Below, piece after piece: positions 47,409 to 55,969 of a DNA stretch of 64,000 nt. The position numbers and the translations under genes are program-made. This DNA is from Deltaproteobacteria bacterium (GTDB lineage Bacteria > Myxococcota_A > Polyangia > Polyangiales > Ga0077539): assembly GCA_016218725.1 (NCBI GenBank), contig JACRDB010000149.1, positions 62,001 through 126,000 on the forward strand. The letters run 5' to 3'. The notes beneath the pieces are model-generated. The model ran no database searches. It saw nothing but the letters and a program-made list of their open reading frames with translations, and was not told where the DNA came from. How positions within the stretch are numbered: the first letter of the stretch is position 1; the number at the start of each line of letters is the position of its first letter.

Positions 47409-48431
47409 TTACAGGGCGTCTCTTACGAGCTTCGGGAGGTTCATCCCGAAGAGGGCGTCGCAGCGGGTCTCGAAGGGCCGGGACTGCAGGTACGCCGCGA
47501 AGGTGGGGCCCTCGTCGGGCCAGAGGCCCGGGTCCAGGGCGAGGGACAGGAAGTCCCGGAGGGACGCCGGGGCCTTTGGGAGGAGGGCACCGAGGCGCTC
47601 GCGGGCGGCCAGGAGCTCCGCCCGCTTGGTGTCCATGGGGGTGTGCCGATCGAACATGCTGGACACCTCCGCGTGGCTCCAGGGCCTGGCGCCGGCGAAG
47701 GCCTGGGACAACATGAGCCCGAAGGCCACCAGGTCCCGATGGCGGTAGACCATCCTGCGGTCCCGGGGGTCCGCGGAGTCCACCAGCGGCGTGGACACGA
47801 GGAAGTTCAAGTGCGCCCAGTCCGGGGTCATGCAGTCTATCCCGACGGGCACCGGGTCCAGGAGCGTGACCTTCTCGCCCTCGACCAGGATGTTGCCGGG
47901 CTTGAGGTCCCCGTGGGGCCAGCCGTGCTCGTGGAGGCGCTGGAGCACCGAGGCCAGGCGGTGCAGCGAGGGCCCCGGGGTGAGCTCCAGGGCGGCGCCC
48001 GGGACGCGCTCCATGGCGAAGCCCGCCCTGGACGCCGCGGTGGGCATCGGGAGCGGGGCGCGGAAGCGCACCACGGCCTCGTCGCGGGTCTCCCCGAGGC
48101 GCTGGGCCTCGCCCGTGACGAGCCGGTTGCACTGCGCGAGGGTGGTGGGCGAGGTGAAGCGCAGGGACCGCTCGTCGTGCTCCAGGAGTGGGACGCGGAG
48201 CCGCTGGCGAGCGGGGCCCGTGCGGTCCCCGGACTCTGGCGCCTCGCGGGCCTGGCTCTCCTCGGTCCAGGGCCAGGCTAATTTCACCGCCGCGGGTTCG
48301 CCCTGCACCGTGGCCTCGAAGACCACGCCGACGCCGCCGCGGCCGAGGACCCCGTGGAGCGTCCACCCGCATGCGGCGCAGGTCTCCACGGCGCCGGGGT
48401 ATGCTTCCGAGAGGGGGGTCTCCTGGTCCAC
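47409..48431 (-). CDS. Protein kinase-like protein, degenerate DFG
   Basis: A 340-aa protein. Gly loop LGRGGVGVVFEA, lysine in AAVKLAW, catalytic loop WPHGDLKPGN with the Asp, but LLDPVPVG in place of DFG, and no APE segment is clear. The usual Arg of HRD is Gly (HGD), as in some kinases that do not need activation-loop phosphorylation. CAACG at the N-terminus (residues 18-22) may bind a metal. It may still bind ATP; activity is uncertain. GTG 48431 has TAGACT 9 nt upstream. No membrane segment. Confidence 0.8.
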   Translation of the reverse strand: MDQETPLSEAYPGAVETCAACGWTLHGVLGRGGVGVVFEATVQGEPAAVKLAWPWTEESQAREAPESGDRTGPARQRLRVPLLEHDERSLRFTSPTTLAQCNRLVTGEAQRLGETRDEAVVRFRAPLPMPTAASRAGFAMERVPGAALELTPGPSLHRLASVLQRLHEHGWPHGDLKPGNILVEGEKVTLLDPVPVGIDCMTPDWAHLNFLVSTPLVDSADPRDRRMVYRHRDLVAFGLMLSQAFAGARPWSHAEVSSMFDRHTPMDTKRAELLAARERLGALLPKAPASLRDFLSLALDPGLWPDEGPTFAAYLQSRPFETRCDALFGMNLPKLVRDAL

Positions 48432-48440
48432 GCCGAGCGC

Positions 48441-48446
48441 AGTCTA
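48441..48446 (-). promoter_or_regulatory. -10-like hexamer TAGACT before GTG 48431
   Basis: Minus strand, 9 nt from the GTG; identical to the hexamer at 36237. Confidence 0.4.
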
Positions 48447-48504
48447 AACCGCGGCTTCATCCAATGGTGTAGTTTTCGCTCGCCCTGGAACTGCGCGCGG
48501 GCGC

Positions 48505-49074
48505 TCACCGGGGGCGTCGCCGCCGGGCGCCGGGGCGCTCCGAGGGGTCCGAGACGTCGCTCAGGGCGCGCGCTTCGGCGTTGGCCGGGGTGACCGCCTG
48601 GCGGTCCTCGGAGACCCACCAGAGCGCGCGGTGGCGGCCGTGGGCGTCGTCCCAGGCGAAGGCCACGGGGCACCCTCCAGGCTCGGCGGCGTCGCCCGCG
48701 CGGTCCTCGGGGCTCCCGGCGGTCCAGCCGAGCGGGGTGATGGGCGAGCGCGCGTCCAGGGCCACGAGGCGCTGGAGCACGGTCCTGCGCAAGGGGTCAC
48801 GGTGCTCCCGGACGAGCCCGAGGTCCCCCACGCGGCACCCCGGGCCCACGTTGGCCAGGGCCGAGGGCGGCGCCACCAGGAGGGGCGTGGCCCCGCCGGT
48901 GAGGTCCGTGCTGTTGAGCTGCGAGGTGTTGGGCAGTGAAGACAGCGACCGGAAGGGGTTGTCCGGCACCCACTGGAGGATCACCATGGCGCCCCCCACC
49001 AGCGCGGCCAGACCGAGGATGGCGTACCACGCCTGGGCGCGCTGCTTCTGCTCCTCGCGCTCCCGGTCGCTCAT
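48505..49074 (-). CDS. Single-pass membrane protein of the ECF-sigma operon
   Basis: A 189-aa protein: a charged N-terminus (MSDREREEQKQRAQAWY), one membrane helix (AILGLAALVGGAMVILQWV), a Pro/Ser/Thr linker and a compact domain (GCRVGDLGLVREHRDPLRRTVLQRLVAL..., CPVAFAWDDAHGRHRALWWVSEDRQAV) with two cysteines. Unknown family. It is the fourth gene after the ECF sigma factor, 21 bp after its neighbour, and probably in its regulon. Confidence 0.65.
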   Translation of the reverse strand: MSDREREEQKQRAQAWYAILGLAALVGGAMVILQWVPDNPFRSLSSLPNTSQLNSTDLTGGATPLLVAPPSALANVGPGCRVGDLGLVREHRDPLRRTVLQRLVALDARSPITPLGWTAGSPEDRAGDAAEPGGCPVAFAWDDAHGRHRALWWVSEDRQAVTPANAEARALSDVSDPSERPGARRRRPR

Positions 49075-49095
49075 CGGGGGTCCCTGAACCGCGTC

Positions 49096-49620
49096 TCAGC
49101 CCCGGACGATGAAGCCCACGATGAGCGCCCGGTCCGGGCGGCTGGAGCGCACGGTGAAGAAGGGCTCGCCGGGCGAGGCCACGAACTGGATGGTGCTGAT
49201 CTGGGACCCCTGGGTGAAGCGCACGTCCACGGTGTGGCGCCCCTCCGGCGTGCGGCCCGTGGACACCACCACGGCGCTGCCCCCGTTGGGCAACGCAGCG
49301 GTGGCGGCGGTGGTCCCGAGCGCGAGCACCGCGCGGGACACGAGCCCGATCTGGGAGTACGCCGCGAAGGGCGGCTGCCGCAGCTGCGGCAGGTGCGCGA
49401 GCTCCCGGGCGATGCCCCCGCCGCCCATGGTGGCTTCGAGCACCAGCACCTCGATGCGCGGACTGGCCGCGGGCTGCTGGGCCCTGCGCGCCGGCGCGGG
49501 TGCCTGGGCGGCCGGAGCTCGTGAGGGCACCGGCTGGGGCTTGTGGGCCAGGGCCGGGGCGGTGGACACGAGGAGCCCGAGGCAGAGGGCGCTACGAGGG
49601 AGGAGGTGCAGACGCTTCAC
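49096..49620 (-). CDS. Exported protein of the ECF-sigma operon
   Basis: A 174-aa protein with signal peptide (LCLGLLVSTAPALA) and an A/P/R/Q-rich linker. The mature domain (RIEVLVLEATMGGGGIARELAHLPQLRQPPFAAYSQIGLVSRAVL..., SAVVVSTGRTPEGRHTVDVRF) is small and alpha/beta. GTG 49620 overlaps the anti-sigma stop. An envelope-stress effector is possible. Confidence 0.68.
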   Translation of the reverse strand: MKRLHLLPRSALCLGLLVSTAPALAHKPQPVPSRAPAAQAPAPARRAQQPAASPRIEVLVLEATMGGGGIARELAHLPQLRQPPFAAYSQIGLVSRAVLALGTTAATAALPNGGSAVVVSTGRTPEGRHTVDVRFTQGSQISTIQFVASPGEPFFTVRSSRPDRALIVGFIVRG

Positions 49621-50228
49621 TGGACGGTCACCGTGGCTTGGGGGTCGGGGCTGGTCGGGTCCTCCGGCTCGTCCTGGATCCAGACCACCGCGGAGGTGGA
49701 GCTCTCCCGCATGCCCGGGATCACCAGCACCGCATAGCTCTTGGCGCCCTGGACATCCACCCGGGTCACCTCGGCGCCGCCGGGGCCCTCCAGGGGCTCC
49801 ACGGGGGTTGTGGGGTTCTGTGGGGGCGTGTGGGCGGGGGTGACCACGGGCGGGCGGGTGTTCGGGTGGTTATCTTGTGGGGGCGTACGGAGCGCGAAGA
49901 GGGCCGCGGCCGCGGCTGCCAGGGCGGGGTAGAGAAAGCGCCGCAGGGGGGTGCTGCGCCGCGCCGTGGGCACGGGCTCCGGCGGGGGGACGACGGCGGT
50001 GGCGTTCGGGCCCGTGGTGGCCGCGAGGATAGCGCCGAGGAGGTCCAGGTCGGTGGCGGGGGCCTCGTCGGCCCAGCGGCGGGTGGCGCGGCCGAGGGCG
50101 CGGACGGCGTCCCCGCGGCGGGCGCAGCGCGCGCAGGTGGCGGCGTGGGCGGCCACGTCCCGGGCCTCGGCGGGCTCCAGGGCCTGATCGACCCACTGTT
50201 GGAGGGTGCTGTCGTCAGGGTGGGTCAT
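49617..50228 (-). CDS. Zinc-finger anti-sigma factor
   Basis: A 203-aa membrane protein. The N-terminal zf-HC2 (ZAS) motif HAATCARC with the upstream His context is that of RsrA/ChrR-like anti-sigma factors. One membrane helix follows (RRFLYPALAAAAAALFAL), then a Pro/Thr-rich linker and a periplasmic domain (TRVDVQGAKSYAVLVIPGM...AVVWIQDE). It would hold the sigma factor at the membrane until signal. ATG 50228 overlaps the sigma stop (ATGA), the usual coupling. Confidence 0.88.
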   Translation of the reverse strand: MTHPDDSTLQQWVDQALEPAEARDVAAHAATCARCARRGDAVRALGRATRRWADEAPATDLDLLGAILAATTGPNATAVVPPPEPVPTARRSTPLRRFLYPALAAAAAALFALRTPPQDNHPNTRPPVVTPAHTPPQNPTTPVEPLEGPGGAEVTRVDVQGAKSYAVLVIPGMRESSTSAVVWIQDEPEDPTSPDPQATVTVQ

Positions 50229-50947
50229 GGCTCGGGGGGGCCTGTGTCGGGGGGATCTGTGTCGGGCTCGTCCTGGGGGGCGGGGACCTCGTCGCCGAGG
50301 CGCTCTCGGAGGAGCTTCTGCATCTTGCGCCGGGCGTGGAAGAGCCGGGACATGACCGTGCCCTTGGAGATGCCCATGGTGGTGGCGATCTCCTCGTAGG
50401 ACATGCCCTCGACCTCGCGCAGGAGGATGACCGTGCGGTGGTACGTGGGCAGCGCGTCCAGGGCGGCCTGCATGTGCTCGACGAGGCGGGCGCGGTCCAG
50501 GGTGGCGAAGGGGTCGCCCTCGCCGCGGAAGGGCAGGAGCTCCTGGGGCGCGCCGTCCAGGGCGGTGTGGTCATCGAGCTCCAGGTGCTGGCCGGGGCTC
50601 CTGCGCCGGAGGGCATCGATGGCGAGGTTGACCACGATGCGGTAGAGCCAGGTGGAGAAGCTGGCCTGGCCGGCGAAGTCCCCGAGGTGCTTGTAGACGC
50701 GCACGAAGGCGTCTTGCACCACCTCGCGGGCGTCCTCGGGGTTCCTGACGATCCCGAAGGCCACGGCGCTGGCCTTGCGCTGGTGGCGGGCGACCAGGTC
50801 CCGGAAGGCGCCGGCGTCGCCCCCCGCGGCGCGGGCGACGAGGTCCAGGTCCAGGGCGCGGTCGGGCAACGGCTCACGGGTCTTGGACGGCTCCTCGCGG
50901 GAGGTATTCACCTCCTGGCGGTCCAGGGTCAGCGCGCGCGAAGCCAT
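50225..50947 (-). CDS. ECF (RpoE-type) RNA polymerase sigma factor
   Basis: A 240-aa protein. Region 2: FRDLVARHQRKASAVAFGIV, EDAREVVQDAFVRVYKHL, FSTWLYRIVVNLAIDALRRR. Region 4: LPTYHRTVILLREVEGMSYEEIA and ISKGTVMSRLFHARRKMQ. An N-terminal 30-residue extension and an acidic Pro-rich tail are unusual additions. It heads the minus-strand operon sigma, anti-sigma, exported protein, membrane protein. Confidence 0.95.
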   Translation of the reverse strand: MASRALTLDRQEVNTSREEPSKTREPLPDRALDLDLVARAAGGDAGAFRDLVARHQRKASAVAFGIVRNPEDAREVVQDAFVRVYKHLGDFAGQASFSTWLYRIVVNLAIDALRRRSPGQHLELDDHTALDGAPQELLPFRGEGDPFATLDRARLVEHMQAALDALPTYHRTVILLREVEGMSYEEIATTMGISKGTVMSRLFHARRKMQKLLRERLGDEVPAPQDEPDTDPPDTGPPEP

Positions 50948-51022
50948 TCGGTGTGCCCGCCACAGGCTACGCCAGGAAGCCCCGTGGCTCCACCGCCCGA
51001 GCGGCGATTTCCCGGCCGGGGC

Positions 51023-52042
51023 TCAGCGTCCGGCGTCCAGGCGCCGCCGGAGGAAGCGGCCCATGGCGTCCGTGGCGCGCCGGGCCTCCGGGTGCATGGC
51101 GGCGAAGAAGATGGGCGCGTGGGGCATGTCCCGGGCCTCGTCCCAGGTGACGTCCACGCCGGCGGCGCGGGCCCTCTCGGCCCAGGCGCGGCACTCGTCG
51201 AAGAGGAGCTCCGCGGAGCCGGCCACGACGAACACCGGCGCGATCCCCGCGGGGTCGGCGAAGCCCACGCTGACCCTCGGGTCCCCGAGCGGGACCTCTC
51301 CGGCGAAGAGCTTCGCTTGTGTCACGAGCACCTCGCGGGTGCCAAAGTCGTAGTCGGCGTTGCGGACGTACGATGGCGTCGACGCGGTGAGATCCAACCA
51401 GGGGGAGACCATGGCGCCGGCGCACACCGTGGGTCCCGCGCGATCCCGGAGCGCGAGGAGCACGGCCAGGACGAGGTTTCCCCCGGCGCTCTCTCCCGCG
51501 AGGGCCACGCGCTCCAGGGGGACGCCCCGGTCCGCGAGGCCGTCGAGCACCTTGAGGGCAGCCTGGAGCTGGGAGGGATAGGGGTGCTCCGGGGCCAAGG
51601 GGTACTCCGGCGCGAACACCGGGCGCCCCGTGGCGAGCGCCACACGCGCGAGGGTGTCCGCGTGGGTCCTCGGCGAGCCGAAGAGGTACGACCCGCCATG
51701 GAGGTAGAGCACCACGCCCTCGGCCTCGGGCGGCGCGGACGGCGGGCGCACCCACTCGCCGGGGATTGCCCCGACGGCACCCTCCTCGCGGCGCACCCTG
51801 GGGACCGCGTCCGAGGGGAAGCGCCGCGCCTCGAGGTCGGCCCTCACCCTCGCGAGGGGCCACAGCTCGAAGCGGTCCCAGTCGCGCCGGAGCGTACGGA
51901 CCACCACCTCGAAGCCGAAGGTCCACGAGGGTCGCAGCGGCCCGCGGCGCAGGCGCGCCACGAGCGTCTGGAGCGCGCTCACCCAAAGCAGCCCCAGGAA
52001 GCGCCACACGGTGACCGGACCTTGTAGGGCCGCGCCTGGCAC
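51023..52042 (-). CDS. HSL-family alpha/beta hydrolase
   Basis: A 339-aa protein. The oxyanion motif LHGGSYLFGSP, the nucleophile elbow ALAGESAGGNLVLAV, the acid region (AELLFDECRAWAERA) and HAPIF for the catalytic His match hormone-sensitive lipase-like carboxylesterases. The N-terminal 90 residues include one hydrophobic stretch (RFLGLLWVSALQTLV) that could anchor it. It would hydrolyse small esters. GTG 52042; 75 bp separate it from the sigma-factor gene. Confidence 0.88.
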   Translation of the reverse strand: MPGAALQGPVTVWRFLGLLWVSALQTLVARLRRGPLRPSWTFGFEVVVRTLRRDWDRFELWPLARVRADLEARRFPSDAVPRVRREEGAVGAIPGEWVRPPSAPPEAEGVVLYLHGGSYLFGSPRTHADTLARVALATGRPVFAPEYPLAPEHPYPSQLQAALKVLDGLADRGVPLERVALAGESAGGNLVLAVLLALRDRAGPTVCAGAMVSPWLDLTASTPSYVRNADYDFGTREVLVTQAKLFAGEVPLGDPRVSVGFADPAGIAPVFVVAGSAELLFDECRAWAERARAAGVDVTWDEARDMPHAPIFFAAMHPEARRATDAMGRFLRRRLDAGR

Positions 52043-52168
52043 CCGACAAGCGCCTTGACTGCGCCAGCGCGCGGCTGCGTGGGGCCCAGGGAGGCGAAGC
52101 TCCTGCCGAGGCTCCCTCCGTCGGGGGCAGGGATACCACAGCGCCCTACACCCCGGGGAGCCTCGTGG

Positions 52169-55100
52169 TTACCACCGCCAGCGGTAGACCGCGCCGACGC
52201 GCGGGCCGAGGAGGCTGGCGTGCGGCGCACCGACCACCAGGCAGGCGCCACCGCCGCGGAGGCCGCGGACCGCGAGCGCGGCGCCGAACAGCGAGGGCTC
52301 CCCGTCGCCCACGGCGCGGAGCCACGGCGAGGGCGCGAGCGAGGACCCTCCGCGCCAGGCGAAGACGGCGCCCCTGGGGGTGTGGGGCGCGCCCTCGTCG
52401 GGCGCGCCAGCGAGGAGCTCCGCGACGCCGTCGCCGTCGAGGTCGGCCCCGGCGAGGGCCAGGCCGAAGGATGGGGCCGTGTCCCCGGCGAGGGCCAGGA
52501 CCGGCTGGGCGGGGGCGGGGACGTCTTGGAGGGCCACGCGGCGGTAGTCCCCGTCGGCCCACAGGGGCCCGGTGCGGCCCTGGGGGCACCGGCGGGCGGG
52601 ACAGAGGCCCGACAGCCACGCGCCGGAGAGCACATGGACGACGGGGTCCGTGCGGTCCCCGAGGGCCCGCGAGGCGCTGCGCACGGCCAGGTCCGGCGCG
52701 CGGTCGCCGGTGACGTCCCCGACACCCGCCAGGTGCTCGCCGAAGAAGGTCAGGCCGGGCGAGCGCTCGCGGTCGTCGTCGAGGCGCGCGGCGAGGTCGC
52801 CCACGCGGTTGTTGTCCAGCCGGGCCGCGTCGCGCACGACGGTGAGCTCAAAGGGCGCCGGGCCCCCGCGGCACCGGGGACCGAAGCCGAAGCGCACGCT
52901 CACCGCGGCGCGCAGCGCGCCGGCCACGCTGGCCGCGACGTCGTGGCAGCCGTCCCCGTCGAGGTCCCCGACGCCTGCCACCGCGCCCCAGGCGCTGCCG
53001 TCGGTGCGCGTGGGCCACCAGGGCGCCGCCGCGGGGTCACCGCACACTACCGCTGCGCGCCCGCTCGGGTCCACGGCGCGCCCGAGGATCACCTCGGCGC
53101 CGTTGGACGCGCGGTCCGCGGCGTGGCCCACCAGGAGGTCGCCGCGGCCGTCGCCGTTGACGTCCCCCGCGTCGGCCACCACGAGCCCGAAGCCCCCGCG
53201 CTCCTCGAGACCAGGCGCGCCGGTCTCCCGCGGCCAGGCGACGAAGCGCTCGGCGAAGCCGCCGTCGGCGCGCTGGACGAAGATCCGCACGAGCCCGCGG
53301 CCCGCCGGGGAGGTCTCCGCCACGCCGCCGGCGGCGCGCAGGAGACAGCCCGGATCCGACGGCATCGCCACGCGCCCCGCGCGCACGGCGTCCGTCCCGC
53401 CTGAAGCCGCGCCGGGGTCGCCCACGGCCAGGTCCGCGCGCCCGTCTCCATCGAAGTCCAGCGCGGCCAGGGCGCGGCCGAAGCGCCCCCAGGGACGCTC
53501 GCCCGGCGCCACGGGCGTGCTCGCGCCGTCGGGGCCCACGGTGGACACCTCCCCGGCCCGTGAGGGTCCCTCGCGGGCGTGGGCTCCAGGGGCCCCGACG
53601 GCCACCCGCCCGTCCTCCGCCAGGAGCGCGACCGCGGCGCCCTGCTCGTCCCCGGCGGGGCGCTGCGGCACCGGGACCACGGCCCCGTCCCGAAATCGAT
53701 TGCCCGCCGTCGCCGCGCCCGAGGCCGCGAGCGTCAACGCCCCGGCGCGGAGCCCATCGCCCGTCGCGCGACGCGGAGACCACACCGCGAGGTCCGCCGC
53801 GCCCGCGGCGGGCGCCGCGGCGAGGTCCGCGCCGAAGCGCTCGCCGCGGGCGCCGGTGACGGGGAAGCCCTCCGGGAGGGTCACCGCGGGGGCGCCCCCG
53901 CGCAGGAGCGCGACGGGGAAGGTCCAGAGCCTGCCGTCCTCGACGCCAGGGACCCAGCCCGAGACCACGTAATCGCTGGCCCCGTCGCCGTCTGCGTCGC
54001 CCACGGCGGCGGCGCGTCCGACGCCCTGGTTCAGGCCGCCCACGAAGCGCGCCCGCGCCGAGGCCGTGGTCGCGAACGCCGCCGGGCCCCCGGCGGGGCC
54101 CGGGGCGAACACCCCGGGCGCGAAGGTCCAGAAGGCCCCGCGGAGCTCCGGGGTGAGCGTCCCCGCCGTCGGGTGGCGGTTGTACAACGGCGCGCGCACC
54201 ACGAGCACCGTGCCCGCGCCGGTGTCTACCGCGTCCGTGCCGGCGCCGAACTGCGCGGCGCCCACGGCCTCCGCGAGCTCGAGCACCCGGGTCGGCGACG
54301 CCTCGAAGCCCCCGGCGACGAGGCCCCGATAGACCACCACGGCGCCGTGGAAGCTCGCCCGCGCCGTCGCCACCGCGGACGGAAGCCCGACGGCGAGGTC
54401 CACCCGCCCATCGCCGTCGAGGTCCAACACCGCGGGGGGACCGCCGATGTTGAAGCGCTCGGACGCACGGCAGGGCGCCGGCGGCCGGTCCGGGAGGGCG
54501 AGGTCCAGGGTCTGCCACGCGGTGAGCTCAAAGGGTCGTCGGGCGTCACGCAGGCCACGAAAGACCTGGACCGTGCCCACCGTCGGGCACCTCCCGGGGG
54601 TCGCGGGTCGCCCGGTGGTGCCGGTGGCCACCACCAGGAGGTCCGCCACGCGGTCGGCGTCCACGTCGCCCAGCCCGAGGGCGGCGCCGAAGCGGGCGTG
54701 GTCGTTGTCACCCGAGAAGACCTCCGCGGGCTCGCGGGAGAGCCCCTCGGCGGCGCCCAGGTAGACCTCCACGGAGCCCGCGTTCGTGCGGTGCAGGTCG
54801 CGCTCCGGCGAGCCCACCAGGACGTCCGCGCGGCCGTCGCCGTTGAGGTCGGTCACGCGCAGGGTGGCGCCCAGGTAGTCGTAGCTGCGTGCCCCCTCGG
54901 CCACCACCTGGAGCGCCGTCGACGCCGCGCGACGCAGGTAGACCCTCCCCGCGTAGAGCCCCCCGGCGCCGTGCGCCGAGGCGTGGCCGAGGACCACGTC
55001 GTTGCGCCCGTCGCCGTCCACATCGCCCAGGGCGACGGCCCCCAGGGGCGCGTCGTCGCCTCGGGCCTCCCGCGCCAGGGCGCGCTCCTCGCCGACGACC

Positions 55101-55969
55101 ACGCGCACCGTGGCCGTCCCGCCGGTGCTCCGGTCGTTGCCCGTGACCGTACGGACCCCAGGGGCGGCCCCGACGGCGCTGAACACCACCCGGGCGCCGT
55201 TCTCCACGATGCGCCCGCCGCGCGCCGCCCCGTCGGTGATGGCCGCGTCCACCAGGCCCGAGCTCCCAGTCCAGCGAAGCTCCACCTCGCGCCCGGCGGG
55301 CACCAGCACCCACGCGCTCTCTGGCGCGAGCGCAGGAGCGTCGGTCCGCACCCGGACGGACACCACGGCCTCGCCAGGTCCCCCGAGGTCCCGCACTGCC
55401 CAGCGGTAGAGCCCCAGGACGCGCCCCGCGGTGAACACCTCACGGCCCTCGTCCAGGTGACCATCGGCCCCGTCGGGGGCCTCCAGCGCGCGCCACCGGA
55501 GGCCCCCCACAGCGCCCCGCGCCCGGAGCCCCACCACCCCTCCCGGCGCCACCGAGGCCTCCCTCGGGTCCACCCCGAAGGACGGCAGCACCTCGCCGTC
55601 GATGCGCACATCCCCACCACACACCAGGTCGCTGGCCACCACCACGAAGCGCGCCGGGCGCCCTCCAGCCCGGAGGCCCCCGCCGGGGTACAGGTCCACT
55701 GCGTCGCCTTCGAGCGAAAACCGCACCTCACCGCTGCCCCCGGTGGTGCGTAGAGTAAGACTCCCGCCTACATTTACCCTCACTGTAGGAGGGATCACGG
55801 CCAGGGGCAGGCAGCGGGTGTCGCTGGAGCGGAGCGTTTCAGTGGCGGGGAGGTCTTCGGAGGGGGCCCTTGCGTCAATGCCTCCCCCGGGCTGGGGCGC
55901 ATCGGTCGGGGCCTGGCCGCAGCCGACGAGGGCGGCGAGGGCGCACCCCGCGAGGCTCCGCGCGCTCAC
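52169..55969 (-). CDS. FG-GAP/integrin-alpha repeat lipoprotein
   Basis: A 1266-aa protein with lipobox ALVGC. After Ig-like N-terminal domains (about residues 60-290), at least ten FG-GAP-type blade repeats follow, each with a calcium loop such as LGDVDGDGRNDVVLG, VTDLNGDGRADVLVG, VLDLDGDGRVDLAVG, ALDFDGDGRADLAVG and GDVNGDGRGDLLVG. These fold into beta-propellers that bind calcium and ligands. Start GTG 55969 overlaps the DUF1501 stop, and it is the last gene of a four-gene secreted operon. A role in surface recognition is inferred. Confidence 0.9.
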   Translation of the reverse strand: MSARSLAGCALAALVGCGQAPTDAPQPGGGIDARAPSEDLPATETLRSSDTRCLPLAVIPPTVRVNVGGSLTLRTTGGSGEVRFSLEGDAVDLYPGGGLRAGGRPARFVVVASDLVCGGDVRIDGEVLPSFGVDPREASVAPGGVVGLRARGAVGGLRWRALEAPDGADGHLDEGREVFTAGRVLGLYRWAVRDLGGPGEAVVSVRVRTDAPALAPESAWVLVPAGREVELRWTGSSGLVDAAITDGAARGGRIVENGARVVFSAVGAAPGVRTVTGNDRSTGGTATVRVVVGEERALAREARGDDAPLGAVALGDVDGDGRNDVVLGHASAHGAGGLYAGRVYLRRAASTALQVVAEGARSYDYLGATLRVTDLNGDGRADVLVGSPERDLHRTNAGSVEVYLGAAEGLSREPAEVFSGDNDHARFGAALGLGDVDADRVADLLVVATGTTGRPATPGRCPTVGTVQVFRGLRDARRPFELTAWQTLDLALPDRPPAPCRASERFNIGGPPAVLDLDGDGRVDLAVGLPSAVATARASFHGAVVVYRGLVAGGFEASPTRVLELAEAVGAAQFGAGTDAVDTGAGTVLVVRAPLYNRHPTAGTLTPELRGAFWTFAPGVFAPGPAGGPAAFATTASARARFVGGLNQGVGRAAAVGDADGDGASDYVVSGWVPGVEDGRLWTFPVALLRGGAPAVTLPEGFPVTGARGERFGADLAAAPAAGAADLAVWSPRRATGDGLRAGALTLAASGAATAGNRFRDGAVVPVPQRPAGDEQGAAVALLAEDGRVAVGAPGAHAREGPSRAGEVSTVGPDGASTPVAPGERPWGRFGRALAALDFDGDGRADLAVGDPGAASGGTDAVRAGRVAMPSDPGCLLRAAGGVAETSPAGRGLVRIFVQRADGGFAERFVAWPRETGAPGLEERGGFGLVVADAGDVNGDGRGDLLVGHAADRASNGAEVILGRAVDPSGRAAVVCGDPAAAPWWPTRTDGSAWGAVAGVGDLDGDGCHDVAASVAGALRAAVSVRFGFGPRCRGGPAPFELTVVRDAARLDNNRVGDLAARLDDDRERSPGLTFFGEHLAGVGDVTGDRAPDLAVRSASRALGDRTDPVVHVLSGAWLSGLCPARRCPQGRTGPLWADGDYRRVALQDVPAPAQPVLALAGDTAPSFGLALAGADLDGDGVAELLAGAPDEGAPHTPRGAVFAWRGGSSLAPSPWLRAVGDGEPSLFGAALAVRGLRGGGACLVVGAPHASLLGPRVGAVYRWRW

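Noticed and set aside
52055..55753. Plus-strand frames of 449 and 724 codons opposite the FG-GAP gene
   Set aside because: FG-GAP repeats on the minus strand are unmistakable; plus-strand products are Arg/Pro/Ala-rich shadows.
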